Below are positions 27,838 through 38,261 of a stretch of DNA of 45,886 nucleotides, piece by piece. Location: the NCBI RefSeq assembly GCF_001311845.1, contig NZ_BBCC01000031.1:1-45886 (forward strand), written 5' to 3'. The translations under genes were made by a program, and so were the position numbers. The notes beneath the pieces were generated by a model. It made no database searches, had not been told where the DNA came from, and saw only the letters and a program-made list of their open reading frames with translations. The DNA comes from Desulfosarcina cetonica JCM 12296. Lineage in GTDB: Bacteria; Desulfobacterota; Desulfobacteria; Desulfobacterales; Desulfosarcinaceae. Every line of letters starts with the position of its first letter. Position 1 is the stretch's first letter.

Positions 27838-28832
27838 ATGGGGATACGGCGAATCATCCTGATTATACTGGTTATTGCATTGGAAAGTACCCCATCGGCA
27901 ATGGCCGCTGAAAAGATCCGGGTTCAATTGAAGTGGATCCATCAAGCGCAGTTTGCCGGGTTTTATGTCGCTATGGATAAGGGATATTACGCCAAAGAGG
28001 ACCTTGACGTTGTCTGATACCAAACAATGGAAAAACCGATCTGGTCAGCGCCATCACCAGCGGTGTTGCCGATGTCGCGGTGTTGTCTCCGGAAGACATC
28101 ATCATTCGGCGGAATCAAGGCATTCCCATAAAAGCCATTGCTGCCATCTATCGGCGCAGTGCCGTCGTTTATCTGTCCATGCCTGGGTCAGGCATTCTTC
28201 GTCCCCAGGATTTTGTCGGCAAAACCATTGCTTCCGCTGGCCAACAAGGCAGTGTCAGGGATTTCGAATTCCAATTGGATGCCATGATAAAAACCCTTGG
28301 AATGGATATGGCTTTGATTCGGAATGTTCCCTATGACCCTGAATATAAAGGATTTTACAATGGTTCCGTGGATGTGACCGCAGCTTATGCAACAGGCGGG
28401 CTGATCAAGGTTCGGCAAAAGGGTTACGCCCCCAATATCATTTGGCCCGGAGACTACAAAGTTCGTTTTTATTCCGACACCCTGGCTACCACGGACCAAA
28501 TGGTTGACAGGCAATCCGAGAAACTGTTCCGTTTTTTGAGGGCTTCTTTGAAAGGCTGGCAAACAGCCGTCGGTGATCCCACAGGTACCATCGAAACGAT
28601 AATGAAATACGCGCAGACAAAGGATCGGAAGATCCAGACGGCGATGTTTGAGGCCATGCTTCCACTCGTCCACACCGGTGAAGACATGATTGGATGGATG
28701 CGACCCAAGGATTGGCATGATATGCACCAGATGTTGGCTGAACAGGGGCTCATAGACAATCCCAAGGATCAGGTAAATCAACTGTTTACCATGCAATTCC
28801 TCGATAGGATCAAACAAGAGGGGTTGAGGTGA
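27838..28832 (+). CDS. NMT1/THI5-like periplasmic binding protein, first gene of a signalling operon (frameshift near 28014)
   Basis: Repaired length is about 331 residues. AAAGGGAG precedes the ATG; the signal peptide is RRIILIILVIALESTPSAMA. Family motifs: IRVQLKWIHQAQFAGFYVAMDKGYYAKEDLDV, then LVSAITSGVADVAVLSPEDIIIRRNQGIPIKAIAAIYRRSA. GTCTGATACC needs one more T to give LDVVLIPNNGKTDL. NMT1-type proteins usually bind thiamine precursors, aromatic sulfonates or nitriles. No ABC genes follow. Its stop overlaps the GTG of a sensor kinase, so it is probably the ligand-sensing partner of that kinase rather than of a transporter. Confidence 0.85.
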
Positions 28833-30679
28833 AACTGAACACCAAGCTATCCTTGATTTTTCTTCTGCTGACCGTCGTTCCCGCTTTGGTGATAGGATAT
28901 CTATCGTTTTATAATGGGCGCTGTACCATAGAAGAAAATACGATAAGCCATCTTGTATCCACCAATCTTCTGAAAGAGGCAGAATATGAACGCTGGGTGC
29001 ATGACAGTGCCCAGCTTATAGAAATGATTGCCATCAGTCCTTTTTTCAAAAACACCTTTCCTGCCATTCAAGCCGCTCACGATCCGACTGACCTGTCACA
29101 TGAAATTGCCCATCAACGCATCAAGGAACATCTCAATCCGGTACTAGAAAAAGGGACTTTTTGGGAGTTGTTCATCCTGCGGGCTTCCGACGGGTTGCTG
29201 ATGGTTTCGACTGATCGTCGGCAGGAAGGCAAATACAAAGACAATCGGCCTTTTTTCATCAACGGTAAAAAAGGCACCTTTATTCAGAATGTTTATTACG
29301 GAATGTCAATCCAGAAACCCGCCATGACGGTCAGTACGCCACTTAAAGATTTGAACGGCGAAACCATCGCCGTTTTGGCCGGCCGTCTGGACTTGTCCCA
29401 GCTTTCCAAGATCATGGAAAAGCGTAGCGGATTGAGCGAAACCGAAGACACCTATCTTGTCAATAAGTTTAATTTTTACGTCACTGAACCTCGCTTCGGT
29501 AAGGATTATGCGCTCAGGAAATCCATCCATACCCAAGGTGTGGCCGAAGCCTTGCAACAAAAAGATGGCGTCGGCTTGTATCTTGATTATCGCGGTGTAC
29601 CCGTTATCGGGGCCTATCAGTGGATGCCGGAATGGGAATTATGCCTGGTCACCGAGGTCGATCAGGCCGAGGCATATGCACCGATTGACCGACTGAGAAA
29701 GACGGTTCTGGGAATTGTCGCTGGAATATCGCTGCTTGCCGCCAGCCTCGGGTGGGCAAGCGCCTTTCACGTGACCATCCCGCTTCGACGGCTGTTGGAA
29801 TCGACGGATAAGATAGAAGCCGGCCGACTGGAGGTGTCCCTGGCAACGAAAGGACGGGGTGAAATCGCCGATTTGGCACGGGCCTTTGACAGGATGGTCA
29901 AAAGACTGTCGACCACGCTTGTATCACGGGATGCGCTTGCGGCAGAAATTGAAGAGCGAAAAAAGGAAACCGCTTTACGCGAACAAGTGATGGCCGACCT
30001 GAAGCGTTCCAATGAAGAACTGCAACAATTCGCCTATGTGGCATCCCATGATTTGCAGGAGCCCTTGCGCATGGTTTCAAGTTATTCCCAACTCCTGGCT
30101 GATCGGTACAAGGATAAACTGGACGAAAAAGCCAATAAGTATATTCATTACGCCGTGGACGGTGCCGTTCGCATGCAGCAGTTGATCCAGGACCTGCTGG
30201 CCTATTCTCGCGTCACCACCAAGGGCGGCGAAATCGCAAAGGTGGAAAGCCAACCCGCACTGCAGAATGCGCTTTCCAATCTTGAGGCGGCCATTGCGGA
30301 GTCCGGGGCTGTAATCACCCAAGATCCGCTGCCTTCCGTTGCGGCGGATGGAACGCAGCTGACGCAGTTGTTTCAGAACCTGGTCGGTAATGCGATCAAA
30401 TTCCGGGGTGATACTTCTCCACGTATCCATGTCGGTGCCGAAAAAGACGGTGAGTATTGGCGCTTTAGCGTTGCTGACAATGGTATCGGTATCGAGGAAC
30501 GGTACCTGGAAAAGATTTTTGTTATTTTTCAGCGACTGCATACACGCAGTGAGTATGCCGGGACGGGCATTGGCCTATCGATATGCAAACGGATTGTCGA
30601 ACGATTTGGTGGAAGGATTTGGCTGAAATCCGAACCGGGCAAGGGAAGTACTTTCTATTTTATCCTCAAGGCAGGGTAA
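28829..30679 (+). CDS. Sensor histidine kinase, periplasmic Cache-like domain, HAMP
   Basis: Intact at 616 residues with a GTG start overlapping the preceding TGA (GTGA). Order: membrane segment ([21 protein letters not shown]), an extracytoplasmic double-Cache-like domain (about 30-290), a second membrane segment ([21 protein letters not shown]), HAMP ([21 protein letters not shown]), a coiled coil, HisKA with the phospho-histidine in [21 protein letters not shown], and HATPase ([35 protein letters not shown]). The HisKA type is the phytochrome-like one that pairs with Rcp1-type receivers, and such a receiver is the next gene. Confidence 0.92.
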   Translation: MKLNTKLSLIFLLLTVVPALVIGYLSFYNGRCTIEENTISHLVSTNLLKEAEYERWVHDSAQLIEMIAISPFFKNTFPAIQAAHDPTDLSHEIAHQRIKEHLNPVLEKGTFWELFILRASDGLLMVSTDRRQEGKYKDNRPFFINGKKGTFIQNVYYGMSIQKPAMTVSTPLKDLNGETIAVLAGRLDLSQLSKIMEKRSGLSETEDTYLVNKFNFYVTEPRFGKDYALRKSIHTQGVAEALQQKDGVGLYLDYRGVPVIGAYQWMPEWELCLVTEVDQAEAYAPIDRLRKTVLGIVAGISLLAASLGWASAFHVTIPLRRLLESTDKIEAGRLEVSLATKGRGEIADLARAFDRMVKRLSTTLVSRDALAAEIEERKKETALREQVMADLKRSNEELQQFAYVASHDLQEPLRMVSSYSQLLADRYKDKLDEKANKYIHYAVDGAVRMQQLIQDLLAYSRVTTKGGEIAKVESQPALQNALSNLEAAIAESGAVITQDPLPSVAADGTQLTQLFQNLVGNAIKFRGDTSPRIHVGAEKDGEYWRFSVADNGIGIEERYLEKIFVIFQRLHTRSEYAGTGIGLSICKRIVERFGGRIWLKSEPGKGSTFYFILKAG

Positions 30680-30783
30680 ATAGGAATTCATCCCTGGCCC
30701 GTGTTTCCGCCATGGCGCAGAAAAGGCTGCCCGTCGATAATTCTGGGAGCGAATATTTCCATATCCAAAAAATGAGAGGCAAA

Positions 30784-31241
30784 ATGAGTGGACAATGCAT
30801 GGCCAAAGCGGTTGATATCCTGTTGGTGGAAGATAATCCAGGTGATGCCGATTTGGCACGCGAGGCGCTTGAAAACAGCAAGATAAGCAACAACCTTTAT
30901 GTGGTTGAGGATGGCGTTGAAGCCATGGCATTTATCAAACGATCCGACAAATATGCAAATGCGCCACGCCCGGACCTGATCCTCCTGGACCTCAATCTAC
31001 CTCGTATGGATGGCAGGGAGGTTCTGTCAGAAATAAAAAAGATGATTACCTGAAGCGGATCCCTGTTGTCATTCTTACCACGTCAAAGGCGGAAGAGGAC
31101 GTTCTCCGATCCTACAACCTGCATGCCAATTGTTACATCACCAAACCCATCGCCTTTGACCAATTCATGAAGGTGGTTGAGTCAATAGAGGATTTCTGGT
31201 TGAGCATTGTTGTTTTGCCACCCAATGGAGCCAAACAGTGA
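30784..31241 (+). CDS. Rcp1-like single-domain response regulator (frameshift near 31040)
   Basis: Repaired length is about 152 residues. [21 protein letters not shown] holds the acidic pocket, [18 protein letters not shown] the phospho-aspartate, [13 protein letters not shown] the threonine region, and [23 protein letters not shown] the conserved lysine. The A run in GAAATAAAAAAGATG needs one more A to give [14 protein letters not shown]. There is no output domain, so it probably relays phosphate from the kinase upstream or acts by protein contact. Its TGA overlaps the GTG of the next gene (GTGA). Confidence 0.9.
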
Positions 31242-33927
31242 TACCCCCGTTAGATATTTTGATCATCGAGGACAACCCTGGAGATGCCGACCTGATCCAG
31301 GATCTTGTGGCTGACAATCCGACAAGAATATTTCGATTTACCCATGTTACAAGACTTTCGGATGCGATCAAGCATCTGAAGATGAATTCAACCGATCTGA
31401 TTCTTCTCGATCTGGGGCTTCCGGACAGCAACGGAATTGAAACGGTGTGGAAAATCCGTGAAACCGTGCCGCAGGTTCCCATTGTCGTTCTGACAGGCTA
31501 TGATGATGAGGAAACGGGACGGTCGGCTGTAAAAGCCGGTGCTCAGGACTACCTTGTCAAAGGCAAAGTCTCTGGTGAGCTGTTGACGAGAATTATCGTT
31601 TATGCGGTCGAACGGCATCAATACCAGAATTCATTGCGTGAATCGGAGCAATTTTTACGTTGCGCCATGGATGCGCTGGCAGCCCACATCGCGATACTGG
31701 ACCCTATTGGAAAGATTCTTTCGGTCAATGCGGCCTGGCTGACATTTGCCAGGGACAACGGCGCCAATCGAGAAGACGGATTTATCGGATTGAACTACCT
31801 GGATGCGTGTGAGCGTGCATCCGGCAGTGATAGCCATATCGCCCTTGATTTCGCAAATGGCATTCGTGCCGTTATTAAAGGTGAAAAGGATTTTTTGAAC
31901 TGGAGTACCCCTGCCATAGTGCCGACCAGAAACGCTGGTTCCATGCTCGCGTGACACCATTTACAGGTGAGATACCCCATAAAGTTGTCATTGCTCATGA
32001 AAACATCACCGATCGGAAAATAGCCGAGAATCGATATAAGGATAGTGAGCAACGGCTTCGATTGGTGCTTGACATATCACCGAATTGTATTTTTATTGAA
32101 GATTCGGATGGTCGTTTTATCCTTGTGAATCAGGCTGTTGCCGATCTTTATGGGACGACCATACCGGCAATGATCGGGAAAACGCAAAAGGAAATATCTC
32201 CCTTCGGCTTTTACGCCAGCGGTGGGGCGCATGGGAACGCAGCATCGGGTAGCGATGGGGATGAGAAAAAGGAAATATCTTTCACGACGGCAGATGGCAA
32301 CATCCGATGGTTTAAAAATGTTCAGGTGCCGATCTCCTTCCCAAATTTTCCAAACTGCTTGTTAAGCTTCTGTATTGATATAACGGATCAGCGCCTGGCA
32401 CAGGAGGCCCTTAGAAATTCGGAACTACGGTTGAAAACCATTCTTGACGCGCAGACAAGCATGATCGTTCTTGTTGATCCTCGGATGCGTGTTTTGTGGC
32501 CCAACAGGGAAGCATGCCGGGTGGCGGGCATGTCCAGACAGGAAATCATTGGTCGCCCTTGCCATGCACTCTGGAAAGACCAAAAAGCGGCTTGCGATGA
32601 CTGCCCTGTCGTAGACGCCTTCCAAAACGGAAAAAAGTATTCCATTCACAAAAAGACCCCCGATGGTCGCGTTTGGCGGATTCATGGATTTCCGGTCAGG
32701 GATGACGCGGGTGCGATCGTCAGTGCGGTGGAGGTCTCGGAAGATATCACCCAACGGGTCGCGCTTGAAGATCAACTTCGCCAGGCCCAAAAAATGGAGT
32801 CCCTGGGAACGTTGGCCGGTGGGATCGCCCATGACTTCAACAACATCCTGTCCGCCATTATGGGCTACACCGAATTGGCCATGGAAGGCGTGGACCCGTC
32901 CGCCAAGGCCCACGGATATATTAAAGAAGTCCATCGGGCGGGTGTTCGGGCCACAGACCTGGCCAGACAGATTTTAACCTTCAGTCGAAGAACGAATACC
33001 GATTTGTTGCCCTTGAATATCGGGATCATCGTCAAAGAGGTTTTAAAACTGCTGCGGTCGACCCTGCCTTCGAGTATTACGATTAAGCAACAGATCGACA
33101 AGAAGCTGGATCCGATCCTTGCAGATCCAACTCAAATTCATCAAATTGTCATGAATCTTTGTACCAATGCCAGCCATGCCATGGAGCCTTACGGTGGGAT
33201 CCTGGAAGTCAAGCTGACACAGTCCGATTTTACCGAAGGCATGGTGTCGACGATGCCGAACCTGGCCCCGGGGAGCTATCTGCGACTGGATATCAGCGAT
33301 ACGGGTTGCGGCATGCCGCCGGAAATTATGGCATCCATTTTTGACCCTTACTTCACCACCAAAGATTTGGGGGAAGGTACGGGGTTGGGGCTTTCGGTCG
33401 TGCATGGTATCGTAAAGGATTATGGCGGCGACATTTCCGTAAGGTCGACTGTGGGCGAAGGCTCCACATTTAGCATCCTTTTCCCAGCGGTCAAAGCACA
33501 AATCAATAAAAATAAATCGACCGTTGAAGAGGCCCTGCCCAATGGCAGCGAACGAATCCTCATGATTGATGATGAACCCGTCATTCTTAAGGTGATCGGC
33601 GACCTTTTATCCAAGTACGGGTACCAAGTGACAGCCGAAAATGACAGTTTGCTAGCCCTTGAACATTTCAAGGAAAGACCGGATAATTTTGACTTGGTAT
33701 TATCGGATGTGACCATGCCGAAAATAACCGGTGATCGATTGGCGAAGGAGATGCTTGCCATTCGTCCGGATTTACCCATTATCCTATGCACGGGGTACAC
33801 CCGTTTGGTAACAGAGCAAACCATTGAACCGATCGGTGTGCGGGCACTATTGCATAAACCGGTTGTAAAAAGTAAACTGCTGATGGCGATACGGCGTTTG
33901 CTGGACGAGCCCGTGGCAGTTTACTGA
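31238..33927 (+). CDS. Hybrid histidine kinase: REC-PAS-PAS-PAS-HisKA-HATPase-REC (frameshift near 31897)
   Basis: Repaired length is about 896 residues, GTG start. N-terminal receiver ([44 protein letters not shown]), three PAS domains (about 135-260, 275-395 and 400-515), HisKA ([21 protein letters not shown]), HATPase ([34 protein letters not shown]) and a C-terminal receiver ([30 protein letters not shown]). The third PAS contains CDDCP, a small cysteine pair. The run GATTTTTTGAAC needs one more T to give [17 protein letters not shown]. No membrane segment is present. It is the last member of the four-gene signalling operon and may receive phosphate from the upstream kinase. Confidence 0.88.
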
Positions 33928-33979
33928 AGCGATTGTCGAAATATCGCAAACGCGTTTATCCTATCATCGGCATAGACCT

Positions 33980-34435
33980 TTAAGGATACCGGGACAGTAT
34001 CTGGGTGGCCGCGTAATAGGCCGCAAGACCCTCCTCTCTGATTTTCTCGTTGACCCGCACCCAGGTCCGGTAGAGCGGCTTACTGAAGTTGGTTTGTTCG
34101 CAGGGAAAATCCGTGCACTGGTAGCAGAAGTCGACCTGCTTCTCCTGATGGCAGGGGCGTACCCCGCATTCCTTGAACATCCGGCACTGCTCGTTGCGGC
34201 AGCCGGTGCAGTGGCCTTCGGCCAGGTAATCGAGCATGGCCTGGAAAGCCGGGTAGTTCGCGAAGACCGGTTCACGCATCAAATTTTCAAAGAACGCGGC
34301 GTAGGGACCGAAATTGCCCAACTTCTCCTTGAGGGCTTGACTGGCCCGTCGAATGCCACCGTCCACATGGGCAAAACAGGTTTCGCAGCTCAATCCGCAT
34401 GGTGCCAGTGCATGTTTGATCGTTTCATTAGTCAT
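33980..34435 (-). CDS. DUF3795 cysteine-rich protein
   Basis: Intact at 151 residues; AAGGAGG lies 6 bases before the ATG. Cysteines follow the DUF3795 pattern: CGLSCETC near the N-terminus, then CTGCRNEQC, CGVRPCHQEK, and VDFCYQCTDFPC. Such clusters usually hold zinc or an iron-sulfur cluster. The family is common in anaerobes and has no established function. It is convergent with the hybrid kinase gene. Confidence 0.85.
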   Translation of the reverse strand: MTNETIKHALAPCGLSCETCFAHVDGGIRRASQALKEKLGNFGPYAAFFENLMREPVFANYPAFQAMLDYLAEGHCTGCRNEQCRMFKECGVRPCHQEKQVDFCYQCTDFPCEQTNFSKPLYRTWVRVNEKIREEGLAAYYAATQILSRYP

Positions 34436-34541
34436 TTCATGCCTCCTTGGCTTGGGGTGTTATTTCCGGGCGACGCCGTTGGTTACGCTGCGCGTCGGAT
34501 TACGGTTGCCATCATAGCGACCACGCTCTGGAAGTGGAAGC

Positions 34542-34622
34542 GGCATAAACGACACCTTGAGGGGGGATACCGACAATTATCCTTTTTTTCGATCAAGACG
34601 GGACGATGGACAGAGCCATTCA
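34542..34622 (+). repeat. Diverged copy of the glxA-like leader region (remnant)
   Basis: This stretch resembles 35919-36000, which holds the leader, ribosome site and first codons of the GlxA/AraC gene. Shared blocks include GGCATAAACG, CTTGAG, CGACAA and AGACGGG, and both end in ATTCAC. Here the following reading frame is short (MDRAIHYLC...), so it looks like the leftover start of a lost paralogue. Confidence 0.5.
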
Positions 34623-35041
34623 CTATCTATGCCCCGTAATGCATGGGCCGCTTGCCGATTGTGTACACTTAGGATTTGAGAAAAATTGCACACTTGTTGT
34701 GTTGCCCTCTGTCGTCGGTCTGGCGTTTCAGAGTTTTGAACATATTGTTATATTATATAGATATTAATTTATTGGGCTCTGCGCGGCGGTGGCCATGGAA
34801 TAAATGGAAGCTTTGTCGGATATTCTTTCGGGCATAATATGCTCGTCTTTGTTAGCGGCCGATTCAGACTGACTACTTATTGCCCATCATCTCTCCCCCT
34901 TTTTTTCGGTTATGCTGCGATGTCTTGGTTGCCGCATCTTGCATGGTAGATAGTTATTTCCTGTCATGTCAGTCGGTAATGGCACCCTTTCGCCCTTGGT
35001 CGGCGAGGTCAATGTGCGGTGGCACAAATCATGCTCAGTAA
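34623..35041. other. Stretch without a recognised gene
   Basis: No supported reading frame or RNA was seen. The stretch includes AT-rich sequence around 34741-34770 (TATTGTTATATTATATAG) and a pyrimidine-rich tract near 34895. It lies between two gene remnants and is probably decayed coding sequence. Confidence 0.4.
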
Positions 35042-35122
35042 AAATATCTTCTCAGCGGTAATATCATTCTCAAGGAGGAAGTCACCGCCAAGTTTTGTGC
35101 CTACAAGGTGATGAGCGAATAA
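35042..35122 (+). pseudogene. C-terminal remnant of a methyltransferase paralogue
   Basis: An open stretch of 26 codons ends in LKEEVTAKFCAYKVMSE and a stop. The intact methyltransferase just downstream ends in LKAEEVICKLCTYKVLR. The match of LK-EEV..K.C.YKV at the very end of both frames suggests a tandem duplicate whose 5' part has been lost. A stop codon at 35039 closes the frame upstream. Confidence 0.45.
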
Positions 35123-35159
35123 TCATCGGAAAATATCAAAGGAGAAAAGGAAACAAGCC

Positions 35160-35784
35160 ATGGTCAGTGATATTGAAACCCTCGAAAAGGTCTATACGGC
35201 AAAAAATCATACCGAACTGATGGATGCATACAAGGCTTGGGCCGCCGATTACGAAACCGATACGGTGGGAAATTTCGGCTACGTGGCCCATGTGGCCACC
35301 GCCGAAACGCTTGACCGGTTTCTTGGCGATAAAAAAGCCGCCATTCTCGATGCGGGATGCGGCACGGGCTGGTGGGGCAGGAGCTGGTCAAAAGAGGTTA
35401 TCGGAACATCGACGCTTGGATTACTCCGCGGAGATGTTGGAAGAGGCCCGCCGTAAAAACATTTATCAAGCGCATATGCAAGCCGACCTGAGCAAGCCGC
35501 TGGCCCTTTCGGAAAATCAATACGATGCGGTTGTCTGCACGGGCACATTTACCTATGGTCACGTCAAGGCAAATGCCTTTGACGAGCTGATCCGGATCAC
35601 CAAGCCGGGTGGCTTGGTTTGCTTCACCATCCGTCAGGGCGCCTATGAAGATTATGGGTATCGCCAGCACATGATCGAGCTGGAGCAGGACCGGGGGTGG
35701 GAACTGATCGATATGCACGATACCGATTACTTGAAGGCTGAAGAAGTGATCTGCAAGCTCTGCACTTACAAAGTATTGCGCTGA
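35160..35784 (+). CDS. Class I SAM-dependent methyltransferase (two frameshifts)
   Basis: Repaired length is about 208 residues. ATG at 35160 with AAGGA nine bases before. Motif I is AAILDAGCGTGLVGQELVKRGY, followed by LDYSAEMLEEARRKN, YDAVVCTGTFTYGHV and ITKPGGLVCFTIRQG. It resembles METTL27/Williams-Beuren-type methyltransferases. Two breaks lie 60 bases apart: GGCACGGGCTGGTGG needs one C (TGLVGQ), and ATCGACGCTTGG needs one T or C (IDALDYS). A remnant of a paralogue precedes it. Substrate unknown; the neighbouring AraC regulator and pseudogene give no strong hint. Confidence 0.8.
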
Positions 35785-35918
35785 CTCGTCAGGCTCGGTG
35801 AGAAGAGCGCTCTACACCCATCCATATCGTATTCAGGATCGTGTTTTTGGGCTATCGGTCGTTGCGGTATTGCCCGACGGGGCTTCAATCATAGCTGTTG
35901 CGTGCTGACCACAAAAAT

Positions 35919-36000
35919 GGCATAAACGGTATCTTGAGAGGCGATCACGACAACTACCGTTTGCTTGGTGGAGACGGGTATGATGGGCAAGACGATTCAC
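35919..36000 (+). promoter_or_regulatory. Leader of the GlxA/AraC gene, duplicated at 34542
   Basis: The segment from GGCATAAACGG to the first codons of the regulator recurs in diverged form 1.4 kb upstream. It includes the GGAG ribosome site and the ATG at 35980. Conservation in the non-coding part (CTTGAG, CGACAA) suggests either a recent duplication or a kept control element. Confidence 0.45.
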
Positions 36001-37036
36001 CGGATAACCCTGCTCGGCTGTTACAATTCCATGGCCAGCACCTTGTTCGGTCCCATGGATATCTTCAATCAGGCCGGGCGGCTATGGAACCGCCTGGGAA
36101 AATTGCCCCAGACCCCGTTTTTCGAGGTCTCCATCGCCTCGGCGGATGGCCGGCCGATTCGCTGCCTGAACAACGTGATGGTCCAACCCCACTGCAGCAT
36201 TGATGCGGTGGATGAGACCGATCTGATCGTGATCGCCTCGGCCACCTATATCGATCGAATCCTAACCACCGGACCCGCCCTGGTGCCCTGGATTCGCCGC
36301 CAGTATGCCCGGGGCGCCCATGTGGCCAGTATCTGCACCGGTGTCTTCCTCCTGGCCGAGACCGGTCTTTTGGACGGACGGTCGGCCACCCTGCATTGGG
36401 GTTTTGCCGACCAGTTCCGCAGCCGTTATCCCCGGGTAAACCTGGATTTGGACCGTATGTTCATCGACCATGGACGGCTCTATTGCGCGGCGGGTGCAAA
36501 CGCGGGCATGGACCTCTCCCTTTATCTGGTGGAGAAATTCTGCGGCCGTCAGACCGCTGTCCAGTGTGCCAAGACCATGGTCCTGGACATGGGGCGCGAG
36601 ACCCAGCGCCCCTATGGCGCCTTTCTTCTCTCCAAGGCCCACGGTGACCCGGTGGTGGCCAGCGTCCAGGCCTGGATGGAAGATCACCATACCGAAGCCG
36701 TCGACTACGACCATCTGGCGGCGAGCCAGCGAATCAGCCGGCGGTCCCTGGAACGGCGCTTCAAACAGGCCACCGGGTATACGCCGCTGGGCTACCTGCA
36801 ACAACTCCGCATCGAAAGCGCCAAACGCCTCCTGGAAGATGGGCGCCACACGGTCGCCGAAATCGCCGACCTGGTGCTACGCCGACATTTCGTTCTTTAG
36901 GAAGATTTTCGTTAAATTGACCGGGTTGCAGCCAAGGGCCTACCAGGCGCGTTTCGGTGGGTATGGGAGCGCAGGGCGTGGCATGGCGCGTTCCGCCGAT
37001 GGAGTCCCATCGACAGTTGGGAAATGCGACTTCTAA
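35980..37036 (+). CDS. GlxA-type AraC regulator with DJ-1/PfpI-like domain (frameshift near 36881)
   Basis: Repaired length is about 351 residues. The N-terminal DJ-1/PfpI-like domain (about 1-190) has HRITLLGCYNSMASTLFGPMDIFNQAG, DLIVIASATY, VASICTGVFLLAETGLLDGRSATLHW and LYCAAGANAGMDLSLYLVEKFCG. The C-terminal AraC double HTH has YDHLAASQRISRRSLERRFKQATGYTPLGYLQQLRIESAKRLLEDG. In the break, CTGGTGCTACGCC has one base too many or lacks two; repaired, it reads ADISFFRKIFVKLTGLQPRAYQARFGG. GGAG before ATG 35980 decides the start. Members of this class regulate amine or amino-acid use; the target is unknown. Confidence 0.85.
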
Positions 37037-37129
37037 GGAAGTGCCCCGAAATTTTGGTTGCTTTGTTAACCCAAATGTTTCCCCGCGAGGGGTAGGCCGC
37101 TTTTTACGAGTCCATCATCCTTAGCTCGC

Positions 37130-37419
37130 TTAGCCTGTTACCTTCCGAGCAATGGTGTCCCCGAATTCGATATCGACCGAGGCAATGGCGGCGATGGGCA
37201 CGCCAAAGCTGGTGATAGATGGACGCGTGGCATTCACATGGTTCCGGATCCAGGCGCTCGAGGCATGGGCTTTGTCGTGCGTGGTGTGAGCGTCGGCGGC
37301 CAGCAGTACCGCATAGCCCAGTCCCGCCGCGCGCCGGACCGTGGTGTCCACGCAAAACTCCGAGGCATAACCGCAGATCACCAATCTTGAACATCAATGA
37401 CCAGTAGGGCGGTGTGCAT
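37130..37419 (-). pseudogene. Isochorismatase-family hydrolase with large internal deletion
   Basis: AAGGAG lies 8 bases before an ATG that gives MHTALLVIDVQD, the normal start of the family, but a stop follows two codons later. The remaining sequence is the family's second half: LVICGYASEFCVDTTVRRAAGLGYAVLLAADAHTT with its catalytic cysteine, then SFGVPIAAIASVDIEFG. About 90-100 residues that normally lie between these parts, including the catalytic lysine region, are missing. The join is near 37380 (GATTGGTGATCTGC). It is a real decayed gene, not a one-base sequence error. Confidence 0.75.
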
Positions 37420-37520
37420 GGCCAATACTCCTTCATGGAGGGCCGGGTTGGGCCAGGGCTCTTTGCATTCCAAGGAGCGGCAGGCCGATCGCAGCTGCCA
37501 GCGTTTGCCGCCAAACACGT

Positions 37521-38261
37521 TTAAGATTTCGTCTTTTTGCGGTTGTCCTTGACATAAATACGATGCTCCCTGCGATCGATTTCGAAAAGACCGATGGCTT
37601 TGACCAATTCACTGAGTTTGGCAAACCCGTAGTTGCGTGGATCAAAGTCGTTCGCTGTCTTGTTGATAAAACTGCCGACTGGTGACAACTGGGCCCAGCC
37701 GTTTTCATCGGAGGCTGCTTCGATAGCCGACCGGATTAAATTGATAAGCTTTGTATTACCACGTAGTGTCTTTGCTTTAGCTGATACGGAGGCCTTGTCA
37801 ACTTCGTCCTGGGCCTGAACAAAGACCTCGGTATAGATGAACCGATCACAGGCGGAAACAAAAGCGCGTGGTGTTTTTCGCTCTCCAAATCCGTAAACCC
37901 ACTTACCGGATTCTCGGATGCGTGCGGCCAAACGGGTAAAGTCGCTGTCACTCGAAACCAGACAGAATCCGGAAAAATTACCCGTATAGAGCAAATCCAT
38001 GGCATCGATGATCATTGCGCTGTCCGTGGCATTCTTGCCGCTTGTGTACCTGAACTGCTGGATGGGCTGAATGGCGTACTCCAGCAGAACGGATTTCCAT
38101 GATGATAGGTTCGGCGTGGTCCAATCGCCATAAATCCGTTTGACGCTTGCGGTACCCAGTTTGGCGACTTCCGTCAGCAAACCCTCGACTATAGACGGGT
38201 TCGCATTATCGGCGTCAATCAATACGGCAAGGGGCAGATTCGCATCTGATTCATTGGCCAT
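37521..38261 (-). CDS. NYN-domain putative ribonuclease with C-terminal LOTUS/OST-HTH domain
   Basis: Intact at 246 residues. The NYN/LabA-like nuclease domain (about 8-155) has the acidic residues LAVLIDADNANPS, NATDSAMIIDAMDLL and CLVSSDSDFTRLA. The C-terminal part (about 165-240) fits a LOTUS/OST-HTH domain: LINLIRSAIEAASDENGWAQLSPVGSFINKTANDFDPRNYGFAKLSELVKAIGLFEI. NYN-LOTUS proteins act on RNA, the LOTUS part binding RNA or guiding the nuclease. It stands alone here, with no toxin-antitoxin partner or phage genes adjacent. Confidence 0.88.
   Translation of the reverse strand: MANESDANLPLAVLIDADNANPSIVEGLLTEVAKLGTASVKRIYGDWTTPNLSSWKSVLLEYAIQPIQQFRYTSGKNATDSAMIIDAMDLLYTGNFSGFCLVSSDSDFTRLAARIRESGKWVYGFGERKTPRAFVSACDRFIYTEVFVQAQDEVDKASVSAKAKTLRGNTKLINLIRSAIEAASDENGWAQLSPVGSFINKTANDFDPRNYGFAKLSELVKAIGLFEIDRREHRIYVKDNRKKTKS

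Noticed and set aside
37101..37116. A second complete copy of the inverted-repeat element
   Set aside because: Only one diverged half (TTTTTACGAGTCCATC) is visible; no partner arm was found nearby.
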